Under the pieces are notes generated by a model. The model was given only the letters and a program-made list of their open reading frames with translations. It did not search any database and was not told the DNA's origin. 64,000 nt of DNA from JANPPS01 sp965246835 (GTDB lineage: Bacteria > Pseudomonadota > Alphaproteobacteria > Acetobacterales > Acetobacteraceae): assembly GCA_965246835.1 (NCBI GenBank), contig CBDFFQ010000001.1, forward strand, positions 1,364,001 to 1,428,000. Reading direction: 5' to 3'. This document shows, piece after piece, positions 7,316 through 15,212 of the stretch (its first letter is position 1; each line of letters opens with the position of its first letter). The translations under genes were made by a program, and so were the position numbers.

Positions 7316-8530
7316 TTGACCTCCCGCATCGACCGCGCCGGAGCCCTGCTCGCGCTGATTCTGCCCCTGTTTCTCCTGCATGGCCGCGGGATTGCCGAGG
7401 CCGTAGTGGGAATGATCGGCGCCCTGTTCCTCGTCCGAAGCGCCCTGTCGCGCGACTGGTCTTGGCTCCGAACCAGATGGCTCTGGTTCGCCGCCGCTTG
7501 GTGGGTTTGGCTGGTCCTATGCTCCATGCCCGCCCCCGCGCAGGCTCTGGCGGTCGGACGTTTCCTGCTGCTGGTGGCGGCGCTCGAGCACTGGGCGTTG
7601 CGGGCACCGGGCACGCGGGTGTGGCTGCTGAGGGTGGTGCAGGCCGCGGCGCTCTACATCGCGGCGCAGGCATTGGTGCAGTTTGCCACCGGGCGGAACC
7701 TGTTCGGCTTTCCGCGCGGCGCGGATGGGGAGCTGACCGGGCCGTATCAGAACCCACGCGCGGGGCCGCCGCTGTCGCGCATGCTGTTCCCCTCCGTGCT
7801 GCCCCCGGTGGCGGCATGGCTGGCGCGGGGGGCGTGGTGGCCATTGGCGGGGGCGGCGCTGGCGCTGGCTTCCGTGGGCGTGATGGTGCTGATCGGGCAG
7901 CGCATGCCGCTTCTTCTGACGCTGCTGGGGCTGTTCGTCACTGCACTGCTGCTGCCCCGGCTGCGCGGCGCCGTGTTGATGGCCTGCGTGGGCATAGGGC
8001 TGCTGCTGGGCGCCACCTCGGTCGTGTCGCCACCCACCTTCGCGCGGCTGGTGACCAAATTCTCGACGCAGATGGCGCACTTTCCCGAGAGCCATTACGG
8101 GCAGATCGCGGCGCGGGCGCTGGCGATCGCCGGGGCGCATCCGTGGCGAGGCGCCGGATTCGACGGGTTCCGGGACGAATGCGCTGATCCCGCCTACTTC
8201 CGGGGCTGGGACGGGGGAGAAGGCGGGGGCGCGGCGATCTGCGTGCAGCACCCGCATAGCCACTATCTACAGGCGCTCGTCGAGGGTGGCGTCCCTGGCC
8301 TGATTTTGTTTGCAGCCATGATCCTCGCCTGGTTGCGACCGCTCTCGCGCGGGTTGTGGCGGAACCCCTCCCCGCTCCGTGTCGGGTTGTTCGTGGCCGC
8401 GCTGCTGCACGAATGGCCGGTCGCCAGCGCGTCGGCTTTCACCTCCATGCCGCTCTCGGGCTGGTTCTTCCTGCTGCTAGGGTTGGGCCTGGCCGAAAGC
8501 CGCGCCTATATGCAGGGCAAACACCCATGA
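7316..8530 (+). CDS. O-antigen ligase (Wzy_C) family membrane protein
   Basis: A 404-residue polytopic inner-membrane protein with about ten to twelve hydrophobic segments, typical of O-antigen ligase/polymerase proteins that join or polymerise glycans in the periplasm. The large periplasmic loop before the last helices holds HPWRGAGFDGFRDECAD and the QHPHSHYLQALVEGG motif; the conserved histidine and arginine in this region fit the Wzy_C domain. The start is TTG at 7316, a few bases after the GAGGGGG of the palindromic repeat. It follows a GT4 glycosyltransferase, so the pair probably serves exopolysaccharide or lipopolysaccharide assembly. The donor and acceptor are unknown. Confidence 0.85.
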   Translation: MTSRIDRAGALLALILPLFLLHGRGIAEAVVGMIGALFLVRSALSRDWSWLRTRWLWFAAAWWVWLVLCSMPAPAQALAVGRFLLLVAALEHWALRAPGTRVWLLRVVQAAALYIAAQALVQFATGRNLFGFPRGADGELTGPYQNPRAGPPLSRMLFPSVLPPVAAWLARGAWWPLAGAALALASVGVMVLIGQRMPLLLTLLGLFVTALLLPRLRGAVLMACVGIGLLLGATSVVSPPTFARLVTKFSTQMAHFPESHYGQIAARALAIAGAHPWRGAGFDGFRDECADPAYFRGWDGGEGGGAAICVQHPHSHYLQALVEGGVPGLILFAAMILAWLRPLSRGLWRNPSPLRVGLFVAALLHEWPVASASAFTSMPLSGWFFLLLGLGLAESRAYMQGKHP

Positions 8531-8539
8531 GGCCCCGAT

Positions 8540-9604
8540 ATGCCTGACCCCACCACCGGCCAGATCCCCGTCACCGTGCTCACCGGCTATCTCGGCGCCG
8601 GCAAGACCACGCTGCTGAACCGCATCCTGACGGAGCAGCACGGCCGCAAATACGCCGTCGTCATCAACGAGTTCGGCGAATTGGGCGTGGACAACGACCT
8701 CGTGGTGGATGCGGACGAGGAGGTGTTCGAGATGAACAATGGCTGCATCTGCTGCACCGTCCGCGGCGACCTGATCCGCATCGTGGGCGGCCTGCTGAAG
8801 CGGAAGAACCTCGACGGCATCATCATCGAGACCACCGGCCTCGCGAACCCGGCACCCGTCGCCCAAACCTTCTTCGTCGACGACCTGATCCGCAGCCGCA
8901 CCCGGCTCGATGCGATCGTGACCGTGGTGGACGCGAAGAACCTGCCGGCCCGCCTCACGGACTCCGCGGAGGCGCAGGAGCAGATCGCGTTTGCCGACGT
9001 GATCGTGCTGAACAAGGTGGACCTTGTCACACCCGGCGAGCTGGATGCCGTCGAGGCGCAAATCCGCGCCATCAACCGCTTCGCCCGCATCCACCGCACC
9101 ACGAAGTCGGCGGTGCCGGTATCGGAGGTGCTGGAACAAGGCGCGTTCGACCTGAACCGCGTGCTGGAACGCGAACCGGATTTCCTGGAAGACACCGAGC
9201 ACAGCCACAACGACGACATCGCCAGCATGAGCTTCGAGGTCAGCCGCCCGATCGATCCGGAGCGGTTCAATGCCTGGATCAGCACGTTGCTGCAGGAGAA
9301 GGGCCAGGATCTGCTCCGCACGAAGGGCATCCTGTCGTATCAGAACGACGATCGGCGCTTTGCCTTCCAGGCGGTGCACATGATCGCGGACGGGGACTTC
9401 ATCGGGCCGTGGGCGCCGGGTTCGGAGCGCCGCTCGAAGCTGGTGTTCATCGGCCGCAACCTGAACCGCCCCCAGCTCCGCCGCGGGTTCGAGGCGTGCC
9501 AGGCCGGGGTGCCGGCAGCAATCGCAGCCGGCGGACCGGCAGCAATCGCAGCCGGCGGACCGGCAGCAATCGCAGCCGGCGGACCAGCGGCGATGGCCTC
9601 TTGA
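8540..9604 (+). CDS. COG0523 (CobW/P47K) family GTPase metallochaperone
   Basis: A 354-residue G3E-type GTPase that inserts or moves a metal ion. The Walker A loop is GYLGAGKTTLLN, the metal-binding CXCC motif is NNGCICCTVRGDL, and the base-specificity motif is VLNKVDLV. The CobW C-terminal domain covers about residues 225-320. The last 30 residues are built of a 24-base tandem repeat encoding PAAIAAGG three times plus a partial copy, an odd addition. The stop overlaps the WD40 gene start as TTGA. Family members serve zinc, cobalt or nitrile hydratase maturation; a nitrile-hydratase-like operon lies about 5 kb downstream, but the link is unproven. Confidence 0.9.
   Translation: MPDPTTGQIPVTVLTGYLGAGKTTLLNRILTEQHGRKYAVVINEFGELGVDNDLVVDADEEVFEMNNGCICCTVRGDLIRIVGGLLKRKNLDGIIIETTGLANPAPVAQTFFVDDLIRSRTRLDAIVTVVDAKNLPARLTDSAEAQEQIAFADVIVLNKVDLVTPGELDAVEAQIRAINRFARIHRTTKSAVPVSEVLEQGAFDLNRVLEREPDFLEDTEHSHNDDIASMSFEVSRPIDPERFNAWISTLLQEKGQDLLRTKGILSYQNDDRRFAFQAVHMIADGDFIGPWAPGSERRSKLVFIGRNLNRPQLRRGFEACQAGVPAAIAAGGPAAIAAGGPAAIAAGGPAAMAS
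9512..9600 (+). repeat. 24-base tandem repeat in the COG0523 gene
   Basis: Three perfect copies of a 24-base unit beginning CCGGCAGCAATCGCAGCC lie at 9512-9535, 9536-9559 and 9560-9583, with a degraded fourth to 9600. Because the unit is a multiple of three it adds PAAIAAGG blocks to the protein without shifting the frame. Perfect copies suggest recent slippage. Confidence 0.95.
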
Positions 9605-10632
9605 GCGACCTCGCTTCCCCGGATTTTTTGCTCGACTCCCGGGGCGTCTCGCATTCGCTGGACGAGTATGTAGTGGCCGCACTGTTCGACCGCGGCAATG
9701 CGGCGGCGGCGTTCGCGCTGGGCGACGGCACCCTGCATCTGGCGCACCGGGCGGACCCGGCGCGGTGGCAGACCGTGCAGGCCCATGATGGCGCCGTGCT
9801 GGCGATGGCGGCGGATGTTCGCGCCGGCTTCGTGACGGGCGGCGACGATGGCCGGTTCCGGCGCGTGGCGCTGGATGGCAGCGTGACCGACCTGCAGACA
9901 TTCGGGTCGAAATGGGTGGAGCAGGTGGCATCGCACCCGGATGGCGTGCTGGCCTGCGCCGTCGGCAAGCAGGTGCATGTCTTTCGAAGTGACGGCACGC
10001 CGCATAAGGGGCTGACCCATCCTTCCAGCGTCACGGGCCTCGCCATCGATGCCCGCGGCAAGCGCATCGCGGCCTCCCACTATAACGGCGTCAGCCTGTG
10101 GTTCGTGGCGGCGAAGATCGACACGCCGCGCCTGCTGGATTGGAAGGGCAGCCACACCGGCGTCGCGATCCACCCGGCGGCCGAGGCCGTGGTCAGCGCC
10201 ATGCAGGAAAACAGCCTGCATGGCTGGCGCCTCAGTGACGGACAGCACATGCGCATGAGCGGCTACCCGGCAAAGACCGAAAGCATGGGGTTCACCAAAT
10301 CCGGCAAATGGCTCGCGACCGCCGGCGCCGAGAGCATCGTGCTCTGGCCCTTCACCGGCGGCGGCCCGATGGGCAAGACGCCGACGGAGCTGGCGGGCGG
10401 GGACACGCAGCAATGCACGCGCGTGGCCTGCCACCCGCAGCATGAGGCGGTGGCGGCCGGGTTCGCGGATGGGCTGGTGGTGCTGGCGGATGTGGTGTCG
10501 GGCCGCATCCTGCCCGTGGCCGGGCCCGGGCGCGGGTCCGTGTCCGCGCTGGCGTGGAGCCCGGACGGCGCACAGCTTGCGATCGGCACCGAAACCGGGT
10601 TTGCCGCGTTGGTGGATTTCAGCAAGCGGTGA
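9601..10632 (+). CDS. WD40 repeat protein
   Basis: A 343-residue predicted beta-propeller. Repeats can be read as successive blade-like segments such as AGFVTGGDDGRFRRVALDG, DARGKRIAASHYNGVSLW, TKSGKWLATAGAESIVLW and WSPDGAQLAIGTETG; about six to seven blades fit the length. There is no signal peptide, so it is likely cytoplasmic and acts as a scaffold. TTG 9601 is chosen because it overlaps the COG0523 stop as TTGA, which argues that the two are made together and perhaps work together. No partner or enzymatic function is visible. Confidence 0.85.
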   Translation: MSDLASPDFLLDSRGVSHSLDEYVVAALFDRGNAAAAFALGDGTLHLAHRADPARWQTVQAHDGAVLAMAADVRAGFVTGGDDGRFRRVALDGSVTDLQTFGSKWVEQVASHPDGVLACAVGKQVHVFRSDGTPHKGLTHPSSVTGLAIDARGKRIAASHYNGVSLWFVAAKIDTPRLLDWKGSHTGVAIHPAAEAVVSAMQENSLHGWRLSDGQHMRMSGYPAKTESMGFTKSGKWLATAGAESIVLWPFTGGGPMGKTPTELAGGDTQQCTRVACHPQHEAVAAGFADGLVVLADVVSGRILPVAGPGRGSVSALAWSPDGAQLAIGTETGFAALVDFSKR

Positions 10633-10639
10633 GGATGGC

Positions 10640-11461
10640 ATGGAAGTTCTAACCAATCAGGGCATGCACATGCCCAAGCTCGGCCTCGGCACCTGGCGCA
10701 TGAAGGGCGCGGAGTGCACCGCCTCCGTCGAGCAGGCGCTGGCGCTGGGCTTTCGGCATATCGACACGGCCGAGATGTATGGCAACGAGGCGGAAGTGGG
10801 CGCCGCGCTCCCATCCGTGCCGCGCGCCGAGCTGCATGTCACCACCAAGGTCTGGTACGAGAACCTGGCACCCGACCGGATGCAGGCGGCGATCGAGGCG
10901 TCGTTGGAGAAGCTGCGCACGCCCTATGTGGATCTGTATCTGATCCACTGGCCGGCGCCGGGCATGGACTTGCCGCGCGCGCTCGAGGCGCTGGTCCGGA
11001 TCAAGGACCAGGGCCTCACACGCGCGATCGGGGTCAGCAATTTTCCCGTGGCGCTGCTGAAGCAGGCGGTGGAGGACATCCAGGCGCCGATCGCCTGCAA
11101 TCAGTTCGAGTACCACGTGCTGCTGGACCAGACCCGGCTGGTCTCCTACTGCCAGTCCAAGGCTGTCGCCGTCATGGCCTACGCCCCGTTGGCCCAAGGC
11201 CGGCTGGCGCAGCACGAGGAGCTGCAGGCCATCGCCCGCAAGCACGGCGCGACCCCGGCGCAGGTGGCGCTGAAATGGCTGCTGGACCAGGACGGCGTGG
11301 GCGCGATCCCGAAGGCAAGCCGCGCCGAGAGCCAGCAGGCGAACCTGGACGCGCTGAAGATCACGCTGGATGACACGGACCGCGCGGTGATCGCGATGCT
11401 GCCGAAGACGAACCGCTTCGTGAACCCGGGCTGGGCGCCGGCGTGGGATCAGGCGGCGTAG
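10640..11461 (+). CDS. Aldo/keto reductase
   Basis: A 273-residue NADPH-dependent oxidoreductase of the AKR superfamily, close in form to 2,5-diketo-D-gluconate reductases. The catalytic tetrad is visible: Asp and Tyr in HIDTAEMYGNE, Lys in VTTKVWYEN, and His in LYLIHWPAPG. The NADP-binding end has the AIPKASRAESQQANLDAL motif. The gene follows the WD40 gene by seven bases and its stop is one base from the stop of the convergent acyltransferase gene. The physiological carbonyl substrate is not evident. Confidence 0.92.
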   Translation: MEVLTNQGMHMPKLGLGTWRMKGAECTASVEQALALGFRHIDTAEMYGNEAEVGAALPSVPRAELHVTTKVWYENLAPDRMQAAIEASLEKLRTPYVDLYLIHWPAPGMDLPRALEALVRIKDQGLTRAIGVSNFPVALLKQAVEDIQAPIACNQFEYHVLLDQTRLVSYCQSKAVAVMAYAPLAQGRLAQHEELQAIARKHGATPAQVALKWLLDQDGVGAIPKASRAESQQANLDALKITLDDTDRAVIAMLPKTNRFVNPGWAPAWDQAA

Positions 11462-11462
11462 T

Positions 11463-12680
11463 TCACGGGCTCACAGCAGCCCGGCGGTCGAGGCGATTGG
11501 CGAGCAGGCGGCCGGCGGCGATGCCGGGGCGCTCGACCACGACATGCGCGACGGTGGCGATCAGCACCAGCAGCACGGCGCTGACGAGAACCAGCAGCCA
11601 GTGCAGGGTCGGAGACGAGAGCGCCATTGCGCGCAACGGGGCAGGCCGGAGCACGAGGTGGAGGGCGAGCCCTTGCAGCAGATAGATGCCGTAGCTGATG
11701 TCGCCCAGACGCCGGGCGGGCCGGGTCAACAGCAGCCCGAATACCGAGCAGCCGGACGCGACGAGATAGAATGCGCCGCCCAGCAACAACACCGGCCCGG
11801 GCCCGTCGACGGCGTCATAGGCGAGGAACGTCACCGTCACGAGCGTGACCAGCAGCGCCGAGCTGAGCCAATCCGGCAGGCTTCGACGCCACCCGCCGCG
11901 ACGCCACCCGCCGCGACGCAAGGCCGCCGCCGCCATGCCGGCAAGGAACAGCGTGGCGCAGGTGAGATTTTCGCTTAACCCAACCGGGCCAGCCGATCGC
12001 CTGAGCGCCAGGCCCAGCAGGCAGATCACGAGCCCCGCGAGCGTCAAGGGTAGCGGCGCACGCCGGCTTCGTGCCGCAAGGGAGAGCAGGGGAAGGCTCA
12101 GATAGAACAGCCACTCGAAGCGAAGCGACCAGTTGACGCCGGCCAGCAAAATCCAGGTCGATGGGTAGCCGTTTACATCGCCACCGCCCAGGAACCCCAG
12201 CGCGAGCCATGGGGCAACGCTGGCCAGGAGCTGCCGCGGCGTTACGTTGAGGCTCATGCTCGACTCGACCGCGACGATGGCGAACATGGCCGCGATAGCG
12301 GCCAGGTAAAGCGGTCCGATGCGGAACACCCGGCCGATAAAGAGCCGAATCCAGGCCGGCCGGCCAGCTTCCCCGATGAGGCGAGACCAGAACAGGTAGC
12401 CCGTCACCATGAAGAACACGGCCACCCCCGCCTGCCCCAGCATCGCGTAGAACGGGCTTGGCGGCAGGCGCCAACTGCCCTCCAGGAGATAGAGGTGGTA
12501 GATGGCGCCATGGTGGAACACGACGGCCAGTGCCAGGAAGCCGCGAAGCCCGTCGAGCGTTGCGAGGCGGTTCGGGCGATCGCTGGGCGGCTGGTCGGCC
12601 GCTGCCAAGACCGGCGTCGCGGCCATGGCGAACAGGAGCGCCAAGGACACGAAAAACGGCCAGGCTGAGTAGATGTCCAT
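11463..12680 (-). CDS. Acyltransferase 3 family membrane protein
   Basis: A 405-residue polytopic inner-membrane protein of the AT3 (OafA/NodX-like) type that acylates surface sugars. Conserved features are LDGLRGFLALAVVFHHG near the N-terminus, with the expected Arg and His, and FFMVTGYLFWSR. About ten transmembrane helices follow. ATG 12680 is preferred; a GTG at 12716 would overlap the neighbouring lipoprotein gene. The RRGGWRRGGWRR loop near the middle comes from a 15-base tandem duplication at 11884-11913. The acceptor is unknown; nearby glycan genes at 6.1-8.5 kb make envelope modification plausible. Confidence 0.87.
   Translation of the reverse strand: MDIYSAWPFFVSLALLFAMAATPVLAAADQPPSDRPNRLATLDGLRGFLALAVVFHHGAIYHLYLLEGSWRLPPSPFYAMLGQAGVAVFFMVTGYLFWSRLIGEAGRPAWIRLFIGRVFRIGPLYLAAIAAMFAIVAVESSMSLNVTPRQLLASVAPWLALGFLGGGDVNGYPSTWILLAGVNWSLRFEWLFYLSLPLLSLAARSRRAPLPLTLAGLVICLLGLALRRSAGPVGLSENLTCATLFLAGMAAAALRRGGWRRGGWRRSLPDWLSSALLVTLVTVTFLAYDAVDGPGPVLLLGGAFYLVASGCSVFGLLLTRPARRLGDISYGIYLLQGLALHLVLRPAPLRAMALSSPTLHWLLVLVSAVLLVLIATVAHVVVERPGIAAGRLLANRLDRRAAVSP
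11884..11913 (-). repeat. 15-base tandem duplication inside the acyltransferase gene
   Basis: The plus-strand unit CGACGCCACCCGCCG occurs twice in a row (11884-11898 and 11899-11913), with a third partial copy. It encodes a doubled RRGGW block in a loop between membrane helices and keeps the frame. Confidence 0.9.
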
Positions 12681-12703
12681 CCGCGCTTGTAGAGCGATCG
12701 CGG

Positions 12704-13234
12704 TTAGCGGCGCCACCCGCCATGATGCCCGCCCCAGCCGCCACCACCGCCGCCATAGAAGCCGCGGGACTCACGCCAGCCATGATCGCCGCGGCCATAG
12801 CCGCCGTAATACCGGCCGCCATAACCGCCGTGATACCGGCCGCCGAGGCCGAAGCTGACATAGCCGTAATACTGCGGGAAACCGTAGCCGAACCCGTAAT
12901 ACACCGGATAAGGCGCATAAACGGCATAGACCGGCACCGGTCCATACGGCTCGATCGTGTTGCCACGCGACGCCATGCAGCGAAGGTATTGCACGCCGGG
13001 CGGGTAGGCGGGCGCCGCGCCGTCGAGCGGGGCCGCGGGCAGGGTCGGGCGGTCACCATCGGCGGCCGGGAGCGGCACCAGCGCCACCCGGCAGGCGACG
13101 TCATCTTGCCGGAAAGCGGCCTCCGTCTTGGTCGGGCCAGGGATCGCGACGAGCGGCACCTGCGCCGGCGGGGGCTGAGCCACGCAGCCGGCGAGACCCA
13201 GGGCTGACAGCACCAGAACGCTTGGAAGCCGCAT
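12704..13234 (-). CDS. Glycine/tyrosine-rich putative lipoprotein
   Basis: A 176-residue exported protein of unknown function. The N-terminus is a lipoprotein signal: MRLPSV followed by a hydrophobic run ending LSALGLAGC, with the cysteine at about residue 17 as the lipidation site. The middle (about residues 25-90) has a pair of cysteines (VACRVAL, QYLRCMAS) that could form a disulfide. The C-terminal half is low complexity, rich in Gly, Tyr, His and Arg (PVYYGFGYGFPQYYGY, then GGRYHGGYGGRYYGG), and likely unstructured. It lies just after the FkbM gene with a small gap. I do not recognise a family. Confidence 0.7.
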   Translation of the reverse strand: MRLPSVLVLSALGLAGCVAQPPPAQVPLVAIPGPTKTEAAFRQDDVACRVALVPLPAADGDRPTLPAAPLDGAAPAYPPGVQYLRCMASRGNTIEPYGPVPVYAVYAPYPVYYGFGYGFPQYYGYVSFGLGGRYHGGYGGRYYGGYGRGDHGWRESRGFYGGGGGGWGGHHGGWRR

Positions 13235-13244
13235 CGCCGTTCCC

Positions 13245-14051
13245 CTACCGCGTCCGCCGCGCCTCGAGCGCGTCAACCCGGTCATAGCACATCCGGAACG
13301 CGTCCAGCGGCGCCGTGGTCGGCAGGAACGGGAAAAACCACAGCAGTTTTTCGGGCGCCGGCACGTTCGGGTAGTCGAGCGAGGTCGGATACAGCGTCCG
13401 TGACGGCGCCGCCCGGCACACATCGCGCCTAACATAGGACAGCTCCAGCAGCGCCGAGACCGGCATACCCGCCACGATCGACAGCCCGTTCTGCCCGTCG
13501 CAGTTGTTGGCGTGCACGTGGAACAGGATGAAATGCCGGTTCAGCTTGCGCATCACCTCGGTGAACTGCGCGCGGAACACCGGGTCCGCCATGGCATTGA
13601 GCGCGTGCACCTCGATCACGATCTGCTCGAACCGCGCCAGCGTCTCGTCCGGGCAGGCATCCAGCGCCTCCCACTCGGCGCCCTCCACGTCCATCTTCAG
13701 GATCAGGTCGTTGCCAGCGATCGCGTGACGCTTGAGGTGATCCTCGATCGAATACAGCATCTGACCTGGTGCCGACGCGCCCGCCACGCCCTCCTTGAAC
13801 CACAGCATGTTGCGATGCGTGGCCTGGATGCCGTCGATCGTGTGGTCGAACATGAACACCCGGTGCCCGCGCGCCGCCATCTCGGCGTCGAACCGGTATT
13901 CGGTGCTGATGCCGTAGCTCACGATGGTCTGCGCCGGCACCAGGCGGTCCGCGAACACGTAGCCGCCATCCGTCGGCGGCCCGATGCGAATCTTCGGGCG
14001 GTCGATGTCATAGGGGGTCAGCAGCGCCAGCGCGTCCATCACGGCCGTCAT
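13245..14051 (-). CDS. FkbM-type SAM-dependent methyltransferase
   Basis: A 268-residue methyltransferase-like protein. The FkbM-type motif LILKMDVEGAEWEALDA is in the centre, followed by EQIVIEVHAL; the upper half has a SAM-binding arrangement (TIVSYGISTEYRFD and VFMFDHTIDG). FkbM-type enzymes O-methylate sugars or small molecules, but the substrate here is unknown. The start codon overlaps the stop of the nitrile hydratase alpha-like gene as ATGA, so the two are translationally coupled. This pairing is not one I recognise from known nitrile hydratase or thiocyanate hydrolase clusters. Confidence 0.8.
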   Translation of the reverse strand: MTAVMDALALLTPYDIDRPKIRIGPPTDGGYVFADRLVPAQTIVSYGISTEYRFDAEMAARGHRVFMFDHTIDGIQATHRNMLWFKEGVAGASAPGQMLYSIEDHLKRHAIAGNDLILKMDVEGAEWEALDACPDETLARFEQIVIEVHALNAMADPVFRAQFTEVMRKLNRHFILFHVHANNCDGQNGLSIVAGMPVSALLELSYVRRDVCRAAPSRTLYPTSLDYPNVPAPEKLLWFFPFLPTTAPLDAFRMCYDRVDALEARRTR

Positions 14052-14629
14052 GGCGACGGCACCGTGACGCCGATCATGTCCCCCTCGCGCACCAGCGCCG
14101 CCAGCCGTTCAACGTCCCAGCCCTCGGTGCCGGCCGGGCGCATCGGCAGCACCATCCAGCGGTAATCCGCCGTGCTGTCCACCACGCGGATGCGCATTTG
14201 GTCGGGAAGCACGGTGCCCCACTCCGCCATCACGCCGCGGGGGTCCCGCACCGCCCGCGCCCGGTAGCCCGGCGATTTGAACCAGAACGGCGGGTAGCCC
14301 AGCACGGCGCGGGGATAGCAGCTGCATAGCGTGCAGACCACGAGGTTGTGCACCTCAGCCGTGTTCTCCAATACGCCCAGGGGCGGCAGGCCACGCATCG
14401 CGACGCCCATGGCCTCCGCCGCCTGGGCGCCGTCCTGGAGCATGAGGGTGCGGAACGCCGGGTCGGTCCAGGCGCGGGCGACCATGGCGGCGCCCTGGGC
14501 GGGGCTGGCGCGGTCGGTCTGCTCGATGCGGGCCGCGATCTCGTCAGGCGCCGCGATGCCTTTCTGCGCCAGGAGCGCCCGCACGGCGGCCAGCAGGCGA
14601 TCCGGTGGGGCCTCGAAGACGGTGCTCAT
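14048..14629 (-). CDS. Nitrile hydratase alpha / thiocyanate hydrolase gamma-like subunit
   Basis: This 193-residue protein is the catalytic metal-binding subunit. The claw-setting motif VCTLCSCYP lies near its middle; the threonine form of this motif is the cobalt-type variant, where the second and third cysteines are oxidised and bind Co(III). The rest (WFKSPGYRARAVRDPRGV, then IRVVDSTADYRWMVLP) matches the family. It hydrates a nitrile-type C-N bond, or hydrolyses thiocyanate if it belongs to the SCNase branch. The start was chosen at the ATGA overlap with the upstream beta-like gene; a second ATG lies 15 bases upstream. Which substrate it uses cannot be decided by reading. Confidence 0.88.
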   Translation of the reverse strand: MSTVFEAPPDRLLAAVRALLAQKGIAAPDEIAARIEQTDRASPAQGAAMVARAWTDPAFRTLMLQDGAQAAEAMGVAMRGLPPLGVLENTAEVHNLVVCTLCSCYPRAVLGYPPFWFKSPGYRARAVRDPRGVMAEWGTVLPDQMRIRVVDSTADYRWMVLPMRPAGTEGWDVERLAALVREGDMIGVTVPSP

Positions 14630-14898
14630 GCGGGCTCCAGCCATTTGGAAAACAGTTCGACCACGATCTCGTCGGCGCCGGCATCGGGCCAGAGCGTGCG
14701 GGGCGCGAAGGCCACGTGATAGAGCGGCAGGCGAGGTGCCGGGCGGCGGAAGGCGAGCTCCTCCGGGTCCGGAAAGTCGCCCAGGTGCCGCACCACGGTG
14801 CCGATGTGTCCGCGCAGGTAATGCGGCGTGCGGATATGGCAGGGGCCGCGCGTCTCCGGCCAGTCATCCTTCACGCGGACCTGGGTGCCGGGCGTCAT
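14626..14898 (-). CDS. Nitrile hydratase beta C-terminal domain / SCNase alpha-like subunit
   Basis: A 90-residue free-standing protein equal to the SH3-like C-terminal half of nitrile hydratase beta. Typical family residues are GTQVRVKDDWPETRGPCHIR, PHYLRGHIGTVV, and LYHVAFAPRTLWP ending in VVELFSKWLEP. In thiocyanate hydrolase of Thiobacillus the beta subunit is split the same way, with this half called alpha. The start overlaps the stop of the beta N-terminal gene as ATGA and its own stop overlaps the next start, so the pieces are made together. This is a clean gene, not a frameshift product. Confidence 0.87.
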   Translation of the reverse strand: MTPGTQVRVKDDWPETRGPCHIRTPHYLRGHIGTVVRHLGDFPDPEELAFRRPAPRLPLYHVAFAPRTLWPDAGADEIVVELFSKWLEPA

Positions 14899-15212
14899 GC
14901 CGCGTCCAGCGCGGCGTGCAGCTCGGCCTCGGTAAACACCCCGTTGCGGACCAGATTGCCGGCGATCGAGCGGATCCATTTCTGGTAGTAGGTCAGGCGA
15001 AGGTAATCGGGCTCCGGGATCGCCTCAATGCCCCGGCGCAGCTCGTCCACGCTCATCACGCCCTTGGCGCCCAGAATTTGGCGCAGCGCGTCCACGGTGC
15101 GATCGAAGTCGTCCAGCGCGTGCGGCTCCGTGTCGATCGGTTCGCACAGGAACTTGGGCACGCCGCCCATGTCGTGATGGGCCCGAGCTTCTGTCCCGTG
15201 TGCTTCGCTCAT
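14895..15212 (-). CDS. Nitrile hydratase beta N-terminal domain / SCNase beta-like subunit
   Basis: A 105-residue helical protein equal to the N-terminal half of nitrile hydratase beta. It opens with HHDMGGVPKFLCEPIDTEPH, close to the DMGG segment common to the family, followed by the FDRTVDALRQILG and DYLRLTYYQKWIRSIAGNL helices that wrap the alpha subunit. ATG 15212 is chosen because it overlaps the SH3-protein stop as ATGA. With the next two genes it completes a three-chain enzyme. The gene order (beta-N, beta-C, alpha) is that of the scnBAC genes as far as I recall them. Confidence 0.87.
   Translation of the reverse strand: MSEAHGTEARAHHDMGGVPKFLCEPIDTEPHALDDFDRTVDALRQILGAKGVMSVDELRRGIEAIPEPDYLRLTYYQKWIRSIAGNLVRNGVFTEAELHAALDAA

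Noticed and set aside
9512..9600. Tandem 24-base units as a CRISPR-like array
   Set aside because: Units abut directly with no spacers and are part of a coding frame; it is a protein repeat.
8540..9604. Cobalamin biosynthesis CobW assignment and an associated B12 riboswitch
   Set aside because: No cobalamin synthesis genes are adjacent and no riboswitch-like leader was recognised; the COG0523 name is safer.
14048..15212. The split nitrile hydratase beta as a frameshift or sequencing error
   Set aside because: The break falls at the known domain boundary, each piece has its own start with an ATGA overlap, and the same three-chain form is known for thiocyanate hydrolase.
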